Notes: generated from the sequence alone by a model not told the origin. A stretch of DNA of 8,600 nucleotides from Bacteroidales bacterium (GCA_020026355.1 JAHHQP010000050.1:1-8600); one strand, 5' to 3'; counted from the stretch's first letter, positions 1 to 7,088 are shown. Numbers and translations are program-made.

Positions 1-502
1 TGGTGATGCAGAACTCGATCTCGCTGACGTCACCGCTCATGCGGGCGATGATGTCTCCTTTACGCTGGTTGGAGAAGAAGCTCATCGGAAGGTTGAGGAT
101 CTTGTTGTAGATCTGTACCCTGATGTCTCTGACGATACCGGTTCTCAATGGGACCATGACGGCTGCGGCTCCGAAGTAGCAGGCGGTCTTCAGCGCGGTC
201 ATGAGGATGAGGAAGAAGCCGATCAGCAGCAGGAGGTTGGAGGCGCCCAGAGTCTCGTTGAGGACACCGACATAGTAATAGACGTTGTTGATCAGGATAT
301 CTTTGAAGGAAGCATCGGCATCCCAGCTCATGTAAGTATAGACGGTGTTGTCTATCTTGAAGATGATCTGCAGCAGCGGAACGATGAGGGAAAAGGAGAA
401 TATGTTGAAGATGGCCGAAAGTACGTTCAGTACGATGGACCCTCCGATGTATTTCTTGTAAGGACTTGAGTATCTTTTCAGGATCTTCCAGAATTCTTTC
501 AT
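1..502 (-). CDS. ABC exporter (MsbA-like), N-terminal transmembrane part, cut by left window edge
   Basis: The 167 visible codons begin MKEFWKILKRYSSPYKKYI and encode the start of a type I ABC exporter transmembrane domain. A first long hydrophobic segment lies at about residues 18-46. A short polar periplasmic loop rich in Tyr, Asp and Asn follows, then a second hydrophobic segment at about 86-112. The stretch after it (YNKILNLPMSFFSNQRKGDI, then the IIARMSGDVSEIE region) is the coupling-helix signature typical of MsbA and related lipid or glycan exporters. Full-length relatives have roughly 580-620 residues with a C-terminal ATPase, so about 70% including the Walker motifs lies outside the window. 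The ATG at 502 is the first in frame and precedes the basic N-terminus. The gene starts 30 bp after the second glycosyltransferase on the same strand, so export of a glycan or lipid-linked sugar made by the neighbouring genes is plausible but inferred. A general MsbA-type lipid flippase is the alternative. Confidence 0.88.
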   Translation of the reverse strand, partial: MKEFWKILKRYSSPYKKYIGGSIVLNVLSAIFNIFSFSLIVPLLQIIFKIDNTVYTYMSWDADASFKDILINNVYYYVGVLNETLGASNLLLLIGFFLILMTALKTACYFGAAAVMVPLRTGIVRDIRVQIYNKILNLPMSFFSNQRKGDIIARMSGDVSEIEFCIT

Positions 503-527
503 GTGTTCTTGTTTGAGAATTAAACGG

Positions 528-535
528 CAAATTTA
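528..535 (-). promoter_or_regulatory. Candidate Bacteroidetes -7 box (TAAATTTG) upstream of the ABC exporter
   Basis: On the minus strand the octamer TAAATTTG fits TAnnTTTG and lies 25 bp before the exporter ATG. Its TAA is the stop codon of the upstream glycosyltransferase. The nearest TTTG upstream (minus strand, 565-562) is 26 bp away, longer than the usual 19-21 bp spacing, so the -33 element is poor. It may give the exporter its own transcription, or it may be chance. Confidence 0.35.
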
Positions 536-1705
536 GCAATTTTTCTTGTCGGAAAGGCTGTCAAACAGATTTTTCCATTTGGCCGCCGTTTTTTCCGGCG
601 TATATTCCAGCCTTTTGCGCACAGCGGCTCTTCGCATTTTCAGCAGCGACTCTTCGGGCATGCGGCTGATTTTCAGAAGAACCTGTGCATATTCTTCTTC
701 ATTGAAAGGAGTGACGGTGAATCCGCAGCCTTCATCCGGACAGCAGATGGCATCGATGCCGGCGCTGCACCGGAAAGCGACCGGGAGACAGCCATGGGCC
801 TGGGCTTCAGTCAAGCAGAGCGGCCAGCCCTCGGTCTGGGAGGTGAGACAGACGACGGAAGCTTTTCGGTACCAGACGGACGGATCCGCCACTTTTCCGA
901 TGAATTCCGTCCGCTTGAGGTGCAGGTCTTCAGCGATCTTGCGGATCATCAGCTCGTGGGGACCATCGCCGAGCAGGACCAGTTTCCAATCCTGCAGCTG
1001 GTCCTGGATCCGGGACCAGATCCGGAGGATGCGGTCAATCCGCTTGGAGGTGTTTTCCATGCGGCCGCAGAACAGGATGATCTTTTCTTTCTGTAAACTC
1101 GGGTTCATGACAGCTGTTTCCGGATTTTCAATGGCATAGATATGTGAACGGTCCGGTGGCAGATTGAAGGCTTTGCAAGTCTGTGAACGGTAGGCTTCGC
1201 ACAGGACCGTATAGGCATCGCATTCTTTGTAGGCTTTGCGGGAGCGGGCGACCGCTTTCCTGCGTGCCAGGTCGAACATCTTGTAGAAATATTTCTTGTA
1301 AAGGCGCCAGGTCAACCGTTTGAACGGGGTCTTTGTCCTTCTGTAGATGATGCTGTAACGCTGCCAGAAAGGCTCTCCGTGGTTGGCGTAGATGATTTTC
1401 ACGCCGGTATTCTTCCTGACACGGCTGATTTTCTTCAGACGATAGGAGGATTGCACCAGCAGATCGATCCTGTCTTCCTGGATGAATTGCTGTACATCTT
1501 CCGCTTGTTCGTTGCTGCCGGATCGGAGAGTCCTTGTGAGGGCGCCGGCGGCTTCCAGCTCTTTCCGTTTCTCGTCATCGAATCTACCTGCATAGACGAA
1601 GCAGCGGTATTTCCCGTTTGCATGTGACAGGAACCGGATGATGTCGATGGTCACCCTTTCTACGCCTCCTTGTATGAAGCAGCTATGTATGAATGCGATA
1701 TTCAT
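533..1705 (-). CDS. GT4-family glycosyltransferase (paralogue A)
   Basis: This 390-residue protein has a GT-B fold. It begins MNIAFIHSCFIQGGVERV, the N-terminal Gly-Gly-x-x-Glu-Arg loop typical of retaining GT4 enzymes. The C-terminal half carries GRMENTSKRIDRILRIW (about 214-230), LLGDGP (244-249), and the EX7E motif in TEGWPLCLTEAQAHG with Glu292 and Glu300, which in the family contacts the nucleotide-sugar donor. It has no signal peptide or membrane segment, so it probably acts at the cytoplasmic face of the inner membrane and adds a sugar to a growing glycan. Donor and acceptor cannot be read from sequence. A TTG at 1720 would add five residues and overlap the upstream stop. The ATG at 1705 is preferred because its N-terminus aligns exactly with paralogue B. 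It lies 11 bp after paralogue B, on the same strand and probably the same transcript. Confidence 0.93.
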   Translation of the reverse strand: MNIAFIHSCFIQGGVERVTIDIIRFLSHANGKYRCFVYAGRFDDEKRKELEAAGALTRTLRSGSNEQAEDVQQFIQEDRIDLLVQSSYRLKKISRVRKNTGVKIIYANHGEPFWQRYSIIYRRTKTPFKRLTWRLYKKYFYKMFDLARRKAVARSRKAYKECDAYTVLCEAYRSQTCKAFNLPPDRSHIYAIENPETAVMNPSLQKEKIILFCGRMENTSKRIDRILRIWSRIQDQLQDWKLVLLGDGPHELMIRKIAEDLHLKRTEFIGKVADPSVWYRKASVVCLTSQTEGWPLCLTEAQAHGCLPVAFRCSAGIDAICCPDEGCGFTVTPFNEEEYAQVLLKISRMPEESLLKMRRAAVRKRLEYTPEKTAAKWKNLFDSLSDKKNC

Positions 1706-1716
1706 CGGTATTTTCG

Positions 1717-2871
1717 TCAATATAGTTCGTCAAACAAATCTTTCCATTTCCGGTAGATGACGTCCGGAGTATATTCCAGCCTGCGGAGCACGGCGGCTTT
1801 CCGGACATTCATCTGCTGTTCTTCCGGCATCCTGATGATCTGCAGCAGGGTGCGCGCATAGGCTTCCTCATCGAATGGCGGTACCAGGAAACCGCAGCTT
1901 CGATCTTCTGAGATGACTTCGCGGATGCCGGAACAGCAGTCGAAGGCTACCGGTATGCAGCCATGCGCCTGGGCTTCGGTCATGCTCAGCGGCCAGCCTT
2001 CACTTTCAGAGGTGAGGCAGACGATGCTGGCCTTGCGGTAATAAGGTGTCAGATCGGTGTGGAAGCCTTCGAAGCTGACCCTTTCCAATTGCTCCGTAGC
2101 GACGATGTTCCGGCACATCTTCATTCCGGGACCGTCGCCGACAAACATCATTTTCCAGTCCGGAAGTTCATGCTGGATCCGTTTCCAGATCCGCAGCAGG
2201 CGGTCGATGCGCTTGATGTCATAGACGATGCGTCCGCTGTACAGGATGATCTTCTCTTTTTTCCAGCAGATCTCCTTGACCGGCTTTTCCGAGTTCTCGA
2301 TGGCTCGGATATGGGATTTTTCCAGATCTATGCCCAACCCTGCTGCTGTCTCTGTCTTGTAGGCTTCGCAGAGAACGGTGTAGATATCGCAACGATCGTA
2401 CCATTTCCGGGTTTTTTTCACGGCTTTCCGGTAGGCTTCACCTTTCTCGATGTAGCGCTTTTCCAACCAATGTTTCCAAAGGAATGGATGACGGCGTGCC
2501 ATGTTGACGGTGAGGGTGTACTGCTGCCAGAATGGCTTGCCGTGGTTTGCGAAAATGACTCTGACCCCGGTCTTCTTCTGGATGCTCCGTATGCCGTGGA
2601 GGTAGTTCGAAGACTGCAGGACAATGTCGATCTTGTCCTTGCGGATGTAGTTCAGGACATCCCGGTATCTTCCGAGAAGGGAATGGAGACAGGTCCTGAT
2701 GGTCATGGTCTCATGCATCCTGGCGGTCATCTTCTCTTTTTTCCAGTGCTTGCAGTAGACAAAGACTTTGTAATGGTTTCCGGGAAATCCGGCCAGGTAA
2801 TCGGCAATGTCGGCAGAGATCCTTTCTGCTCCGCCTCCCGGAAAACCGTCATGTATGATGGCAATGTTCAT
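1717..2871 (-). CDS. GT4-family glycosyltransferase (paralogue B)
   Basis: This 384-residue GT-B glycosyltransferase begins MNIAIIHDGFPGGGAERI. It shows the family marks GRIVYDIKRIDRLLRIW (about 213-229), FVGDGP (243-248), and an EX7E motif in SEGWPLSMTEAQAHG with Glu291 and Glu299. It closely resembles the next gene downstream: shared blocks include ANHG-PFWQ-Y (about 108-118), CD-YTVLCEAY (161-171) and RLEYTP near the end. From residue 205 onward the two align without a gap, with about 102 identities in 179 positions by hand count. It is cytoplasmic, with no signal peptide or transmembrane segment. The ATG lies 3 bp after the Stealth-gene stop, which implies co-transcription. The likely role is a sugar-transfer step in surface polysaccharide assembly; the sugar is unknown. 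Confidence 0.93.
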   Translation of the reverse strand: MNIAIIHDGFPGGGAERISADIADYLAGFPGNHYKVFVYCKHWKKEKMTARMHETMTIRTCLHSLLGRYRDVLNYIRKDKIDIVLQSSNYLHGIRSIQKKTGVRVIFANHGKPFWQQYTLTVNMARRHPFLWKHWLEKRYIEKGEAYRKAVKKTRKWYDRCDIYTVLCEAYKTETAAGLGIDLEKSHIRAIENSEKPVKEICWKKEKIILYSGRIVYDIKRIDRLLRIWKRIQHELPDWKMMFVGDGPGMKMCRNIVATEQLERVSFEGFHTDLTPYYRKASIVCLTSESEGWPLSMTEAQAHGCIPVAFDCCSGIREVISEDRSCGFLVPPFDEEAYARTLLQIIRMPEEQQMNVRKAAVLRRLEYTPDVIYRKWKDLFDELY

Positions 2872-2874
2872 GGT

Positions 2875-3906
2875 TCAGTCTTTATAAGTTCTGTTGAGTC
2901 TCAATCGGCCTGCCAGCCATCCCAGCAGCAGGTCCCGGTCTTTCTCGGTTGCCTGGTCCAGAGAATTCATGCACAGGAAGACTGCGTCAGGCATCGCTTC
3001 GCAACGGCTGATGCTGCCGGCCATGTAGGCGGGATCAGCCTTGGGTTTCAGGTAGAAGGTCAGGCCGTCCGCAGAACGGATGACGGCTTTTCCGGCCGGG
3101 ATGGCCAGTTCCTGGAATACTGTCTGCGGATTGAACTGGACGGGGCTTCTGAACTTGTCCTTGATGTTGCGGATGACCGCTTCAGGGTGAGTGCTGAAAT
3201 ATTCGGTCAAGACACTTTTCAGCAAGGGATGCGGGGTGTGGACCAGATGGAAGAAGTTCCGTTCGGTACCGACCAGATCGGAAGCGTTCAGCATGAAATC
3301 TCTGAAAGTCGCCTCTTTGTGTCCCTGCTTCTTCGGCCGTAGCGTCCTCAGCAGGGCTGCAGTCCATTTCAGATGCCAGTAACCGTAGGCGACGGCTTTG
3401 TCTCCCTCGAAGAAGGTTTCCGGTGTGGTCTCCTTGATGAGGATCACGTCATCATTGAAATAAATGAAACGTTCGCTCAGACCGGGAACTTGCCAGAACA
3501 TGGTCTCGATGGAATTGCAGTTGAAGGTCGGCAGATAGGTCTCATAGCCCTTGAAGATGGTTGTGTGGTCCACGATTTCCATCGGGATGGGGCGCTCGAA
3601 GTGCTCTGCCAGGAAGCTGCTCAGCGGCCATGGACTGTCCGGACTGGTGACACGGCCCTCATTTTCCGGATTGATGCCGGGATTCTGGTGGTCCGTGATG
3701 ATGAATATTTTCCGGATGAAAGGGGCGAACCGGTTGATGGAAGCGATGCAGTACGCGATCTCGCCGACGCTTGCGAAGCGGGTATCGCCGTCGATGTCTT
3801 CATGTCTGATCTGGCATTCCGACCAGTTTCCACGTCTTCTTCTGTGTTCCGGGTCATTCCCGTCCACCCAGGTGATGACGATATCGATAGGTTTGTTGTT
3901 GTCCAT
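2875..3906 (-). CDS. Stealth-family sugar-phosphate transferase (capsular polysaccharide phosphotransferase type)
   Basis: This 343-residue protein shows all four Stealth conserved regions. CR1 is IDIVITWVDGNDP (7-19). CR2 spans about 42-160, from DTRF (41-44) through the FIITDHQNPG segment to the YFNDDVIL block (149-156). CR3 is the HTPHPLLKSVL to FRSP region (223-255). CR4 is FLCMNSLDQATEKDRDLLL near 320-338. In characterised members this family, which includes bacterial capsule hexose-1-phosphate transferases and the eukaryotic GlcNAc-1-phosphotransferase alpha/beta subunit, moves a sugar-1-phosphate from a nucleotide sugar to a sugar hydroxyl, creating a phosphodiester. A phosphodiester-containing surface glycan is therefore inferred. 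There is no signal peptide. An in-frame TTG at 3933 would add nine residues, but it lies inside the predicted -7 box and ahead of any transcript start, so the ATG at 3906 is chosen. It heads a tight run with the two glycosyltransferases. Confidence 0.93.
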   Translation of the reverse strand: MDNNKPIDIVITWVDGNDPEHRRRRGNWSECQIRHEDIDGDTRFASVGEIAYCIASINRFAPFIRKIFIITDHQNPGINPENEGRVTSPDSPWPLSSFLAEHFERPIPMEIVDHTTIFKGYETYLPTFNCNSIETMFWQVPGLSERFIYFNDDVILIKETTPETFFEGDKAVAYGYWHLKWTAALLRTLRPKKQGHKEATFRDFMLNASDLVGTERNFFHLVHTPHPLLKSVLTEYFSTHPEAVIRNIKDKFRSPVQFNPQTVFQELAIPAGKAVIRSADGLTFYLKPKADPAYMAGSISRCEAMPDAVFLCMNSLDQATEKDRDLLLGWLAGRLRLNRTYKD

Positions 3907-3930
3907 GCTGAGAAAATTCGATATGGCCGG

Positions 3931-3961
3931 CAAAGATAACTATTCTACAGAATGTTTTCAA
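3931..3961 (-). promoter_or_regulatory. Bacteroidetes-type promoter for the Stealth/glycosyltransferase genes
   Basis: On the minus strand a TTG (3961-3959) is followed by a 20-bp spacer and then TATCTTTG (3938-3931). This matches the Bacteroidetes consensus of a -33 TTTG/TTG and a -7 TAnnTTTG separated by 19-21 bp. Transcription would begin near 3925-3922, leaving a leader of under 20 nt before the ATG at 3906. The -33 element overlaps the last codons of the upstream peptidase-like gene. Confidence 0.6.
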
Positions 3962-4973
3962 GCCAATGGAAAATAAGATAGATGCGCTTTTTCAAAACCG
4001 GGTAGTTGAGGGTCTCCGCCTGGTCCCAGGTGCGGTTCGTGTTCATGGTTATGCCGCTGGTGAAGAGCACGGAAGGGATGCCGTGTTCGATGAAGACCCG
4101 TTGGTCGGAGAGCTTGTAGAAGACCTCCGTGAAATTCTTGCTGCCGTAATAGTCGTAGCAGAGTTCCAGGTCAATGTCGAAGAAGCGGTTGCATTGGCCT
4201 AGCCTCTTCTGTCGTCCTGGAGCCAGATTGTCGTTGCCGAGCATGATCAGATAATCTTCTCTTCCTGAGGCCAATGGGGTCAATGAACTTCCGATCTGAT
4301 CGAGATTGATCATGAGGGCGATGTTTTCAGGACGGATCTCCTCTCCGGTGACCGGATCGTGGAGCATGCCCAGTTCCAGCTGGGTCCAGAGCCCCCGGGA
4401 GCCGGCAAGTTGCTTCTGGTAGCCGTCGAAGGCCACGAATATGAAATGGTAGGGATAGCTCCAGCCGAGTTTTTTCCGAGCCTGAAGCATTTCGGCGAGA
4501 CTGGTCATGGCTGTCACTCCGGAAGCGTTCGCATCAGCGCCGGGGTAGAATCTTCCCTTGATGGTGCCCAGCCCGTCGTAATGGGCACCGATGAGGACAT
4601 ATTTCCGGTCTCCTGTGCGGCTGGCCGGACTGTCGGAGCTGATCCTGCTTTCGCGTTCACCGGGGATGATGGCCATGATGTTGTGGCCGATCAGTCCGTC
4701 ACCCATATAAATATGTTTCGCATAGCTTCCGTCGAGGGGACGGATGCCGGCATTCCTGAAGATATTGATCAGGTGGAAGGCTGCGGCGGATTGTCCCGGA
4801 TTCCTGATCCCACGGCCCTGACAGAGACTGTCGGACAGGAAGGTGACCCGGTTCTGCAGCTTCTTTTCCCAAATCACGTTGCGCGGTCCTGACCAGGAAT
4901 TCTGGGCCTTTGCGAGGGAGGGGAATACCAGGATACCGATGAGGATCAGTGTCAGGGTTAATCGATTTTTCAT
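3945..4973 (-). CDS. Secreted M28-fold peptidase homologue with a degenerate active site (probable pseudoenzyme)
   Basis: This 342-residue protein has a clear Sec signal peptide (basic MKNR, hydrophobic 5-20, cleavage likely after AKA at 23), so it is exported to the periplasm or outside. The M28 aminopeptidase fold is recognisable from YVLIGAHYDG (125-134), PGADANASGV (144-153), FIFVAFDG (177-184), MINLDQIG (221-228) and HGIPSVLFTSG (297-307). Compared with the family, several key residues are changed. The bridging Asp in GADDNASG is Ala148. The Glu-Glu pair after FDG (general base and zinc ligand) is Tyr185-Gln186. The last His ligand, in the position of YHTPxD, is Asn313. Only His131 and Asp225 remain. 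The reading frame is intact, so this looks like retained loss of catalysis, not decay. A binding or glycan-linked role is possible but unproven. Glutaminyl cyclase activity, which uses the same fold and ligands, is also unlikely. Confidence 0.85.
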   Translation of the reverse strand: MKNRLTLTLILIGILVFPSLAKAQNSWSGPRNVIWEKKLQNRVTFLSDSLCQGRGIRNPGQSAAAFHLINIFRNAGIRPLDGSYAKHIYMGDGLIGHNIMAIIPGERESRISSDSPASRTGDRKYVLIGAHYDGLGTIKGRFYPGADANASGVTAMTSLAEMLQARKKLGWSYPYHFIFVAFDGYQKQLAGSRGLWTQLELGMLHDPVTGEEIRPENIALMINLDQIGSSLTPLASGREDYLIMLGNDNLAPGRQKRLGQCNRFFDIDLELCYDYYGSKNFTEVFYKLSDQRVFIEHGIPSVLFTSGITMNTNRTWDQAETLNYPVLKKRIYLIFHWLENIL

Positions 4974-4976
4974 GTT

Positions 4977-5011
4977 TTTGTCTGCTTGCGCGCTAATTAT
5001 GATTATATTTG
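4977..5011 (+). promoter_or_regulatory. Candidate promoter for the TPR-HAD-MBL operon
   Basis: TATATTTG at 5004-5011 is an exact TAnnTTTG -7 box on the plus strand. TTTG at 4977-4980 could be the -33 element, but the 23-bp spacer is 2 bp longer than usual. The predicted start near 5018 would give a leader of about 60 nt before the ATG at 5079. It lies in the 105-bp divergent gap, and its -33 part is adjacent to the start codon of the minus-strand peptidase-like gene. Confidence 0.5.
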
Positions 5012-5037
5012 TAATTCGGCATTTCCGGATGGAGGGC

Positions 5038-5045
5038 CAAAATTA
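5038..5045 (-). promoter_or_regulatory. Weak candidate -7 box for the M28-like gene
   Basis: On the minus strand TAATTTTG fits TAnnTTTG and lies 64 bp before the ATG at 4973. No TTG or TTTG occurs at the expected 19-21 bp upstream, so only the -7 half is supported. It is the only octamer of this type on this strand in the divergent gap. Confidence 0.3.
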
Positions 5046-5078
5046 GGAAAAATTACCAATACCAGGAAATAAATTGAT

Positions 5079-7088
5079 ATGAACAAACGTTTTGCCATAA
5101 GGATGCTGCTTCTGCTGTGCATGGGTCTCCTGTCCGTAGCGGAAGTCTCCGCCCAGTACGACAAAGACGTTTTCTTCATGAGGGGAAGGCGGGCGCTGGC
5201 CGACGGAAAATTCACGGGTGCCATCGAGAATTTCAATATCCTCTCCTCATTGGACACGACAGATCATTGGACTTATTTCTTTCGTGGAATCGCTAAATAC
5301 AATCTGGGGGATCTGAGAGGGGCGAAGAATGACTTCGACCGTTCCGTGAGGATCAATCCGGTCTTCACTTCCGGCTGGCATTACCGTGGCATCACCGAAA
5401 GTCGTTTCGGTAACTATGATCAGGCGCTGGAGGATATCAACCGAGCCATTGACCTGCGTCCAGGCTATATCGGACTTTATTTCAGCAGGGGAGTGACCTA
5501 TTTCCTGTCCCGCCAGTTCGAACCGGCCGTCGAAGACTTCAACCGGTACATCCGCAAGGAACCGAAAGATCCGTCCGCTTATCTGAACCGGGGAGCCAGC
5601 TATCTTTTTCTGGGTGATACTTTGGCGGCGGTGAATGACTACAACAAGGCTATCCGCCTGGATCGTTTCGATCCTGAGGGTTATATCCGTCGTGGCCGTC
5701 TCTATGCTGAACAGCAGAAATGGGAACCGGCCATCGCGGACATGAACAAGGCGATCAGTTTGGATACGACCAATACCTTCGCCTATTTCAATCGGGCGAT
5801 CATGCTTTTCCAGCGGCAACGCTACAATGCGGCGATGGAAGATCTCAACCGGGTGCTCCGGGAGGAGCCGGGCAATGCCCTTACCTTGTATAACCGGGGA
5901 CTGATCTACGCGCAGATGGGAGCCTATGAAGAAGCCTGCCATGACCTGAGCCGTGTGATCGAGATAAATCCGAACAATGTACTGGCTTATTTCAACCGAG
6001 CTTCAGTCTATATCTCGATGGAGAGGTATGCGGCGGCGGAACGGGATTACGATCGTGCGATCGAGCTCTATCCTGATTTCGCGAAGGCTTATCTTAACCG
6101 TTCTTATGTGAAACGGTTGCGGGGTCATCTTGCTTCATCCAAACGGGACTATGATATCGCCCAGCAGAAGATCCGGGCCTACGAAAGCGTACCGGACGAG
6201 GAAAAGAAGGCGTTGGCGGATACGACCAGCCGGCTCAATGCCTTGCTGACGCTGGATGCGGATTTCGCGAAGAAGGATTTCGACAATGAACTGGTGCAGT
6301 ATCGGGATGTGAACATCAGGCTTCGTCCGTTGTACAGAGTCATGGCCAGCCGGGAAAAGACGGAAGGAAACTATATGATCGACAAGATGTTCGAGAATCC
6401 GTTGCTGGAGCGTTTCCAGGATGACTGCAGGCAGAATATGAAGATCGCGAATGCGGCGGATTCTGCGGAGGTGACGAAGGAGGAGATGATCCGCGATCAG
6501 ATGATGGAGGTGAAAGACGGAAAGACTGCTTTCATGGGAGCTTTGAGGGATTATGCGACCCGACAGTTCAATGCTGCCGAGAATGATTATACATCCGCGA
6601 TTGATTTTGCGGAGAAGGAGGGTGGTGTGCCGGCCCTGTACGCTACATTCTATTACATGAATCGTGGCGTGCTGCGTGCGGAGATGATCGAGTTCATCTC
6701 CAGCATCGAGAACAATGTGCATAGCCTGTCGATGGATGATGAGGGAAATACCCGAGCGCGTGTGCGTGATCAGATCGTTACGAAATACGATTACTCCGAA
6801 GCGCTCGAGGATATGCAGAAGGCGGCGGAAATCGCTCCGGAACTGCCTTATGCCTACTTCAATCTGGGCAACCTGTACTGCCTGTCTTCCCAGTTCACCG
6901 CATCGATCGAAAACTATACGAAGGCCTTGCAGCGCTATCCTGCGATGGGTGATGCTTATTACAACCGTGGTCTGGTCCTGATCTACATCAAGGATAAGGA
7001 GAAAGGTTGCATCGATCTTTCCAGAGCCGGAGAGCTGGGCGTGCAGGAGGCTTACAGCGTAATCAAGAAATACTGTGAAAATGAATAA
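5079..7088 (+). CDS. Exported tetratricopeptide-repeat protein
   Basis: This 669-residue protein opens with a Sec signal peptide (MNKRFAIRM, a Leu-rich core, cleavage likely after VSA at 25), so it works in the periplasm or at the envelope. Residues 27-366 hold ten TPRs of exactly 34 residues with no insertion. Most share Y-x-N-R-G/A in helix A and D-Y/F-N/D-R/K-A-I in helix B. A non-repeat, charged, probably helical region follows (about 367-480), then a degenerate TPR (about 481-514). An insert comes at about 536-570, and two more TPRs lie at about 588-655. TPR stacks are protein-binding scaffolds; the partner is unknown. The ATG follows an A-rich leader with AGGAAA about 10 bp upstream. 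The 3' end overlaps the HAD gene by 8 bp. The family is common in Bacteroidales, but I recognise no named member and assign no specific function. Confidence 0.92.
   Translation: MNKRFAIRMLLLLCMGLLSVAEVSAQYDKDVFFMRGRRALADGKFTGAIENFNILSSLDTTDHWTYFFRGIAKYNLGDLRGAKNDFDRSVRINPVFTSGWHYRGITESRFGNYDQALEDINRAIDLRPGYIGLYFSRGVTYFLSRQFEPAVEDFNRYIRKEPKDPSAYLNRGASYLFLGDTLAAVNDYNKAIRLDRFDPEGYIRRGRLYAEQQKWEPAIADMNKAISLDTTNTFAYFNRAIMLFQRQRYNAAMEDLNRVLREEPGNALTLYNRGLIYAQMGAYEEACHDLSRVIEINPNNVLAYFNRASVYISMERYAAAERDYDRAIELYPDFAKAYLNRSYVKRLRGHLASSKRDYDIAQQKIRAYESVPDEEKKALADTTSRLNALLTLDADFAKKDFDNELVQYRDVNIRLRPLYRVMASREKTEGNYMIDKMFENPLLERFQDDCRQNMKIANAADSAEVTKEEMIRDQMMEVKDGKTAFMGALRDYATRQFNAAENDYTSAIDFAEKEGGVPALYATFYYMNRGVLRAEMIEFISSIENNVHSLSMDDEGNTRARVRDQIVTKYDYSEALEDMQKAAEIAPELPYAYFNLGNLYCLSSQFTASIENYTKALQRYPAMGDAYYNRGLVLIYIKDKEKGCIDLSRAGELGVQEAYSVIKKYCENE
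5157..6176 (+). repeat. Ten in-phase 34-codon TPR units (102-bp period)
   Basis: Within the TPR gene, residues 27-366 divide into ten consecutive 34-residue units starting at 27, 61, 95, 129, 163, 197, 231, 265, 299 and 333, with no length change. The repeat is seen in the protein; the DNA copies have diverged and are not near-identical. The tightest units are those at 129-332, where Y-x-N-R-G or a close variant recurs. Confidence 0.85.

Noticed and set aside
60..539. A 159-codon minus-strand frame at the left edge
   Set aside because: The overlapping frame starting at 502 gives a convincing ABC-exporter sequence; this one is rich in His, Arg and Gln without motifs.
1706..1720. Upstream TTG start for GT4 paralogue A
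   Set aside because: It overlaps the upstream stop and adds MTKIP, whereas the ATG at 1705 gives an N-terminus that matches paralogue B residue for residue.
1963..3342. A 459-codon plus-strand open frame running antisense across the GT4 and Stealth genes
   Set aside because: It spans the junction of two well-supported genes on the other strand, has no recognisable domain, and is the kind of shadow frame that GC-rich codon use produces.
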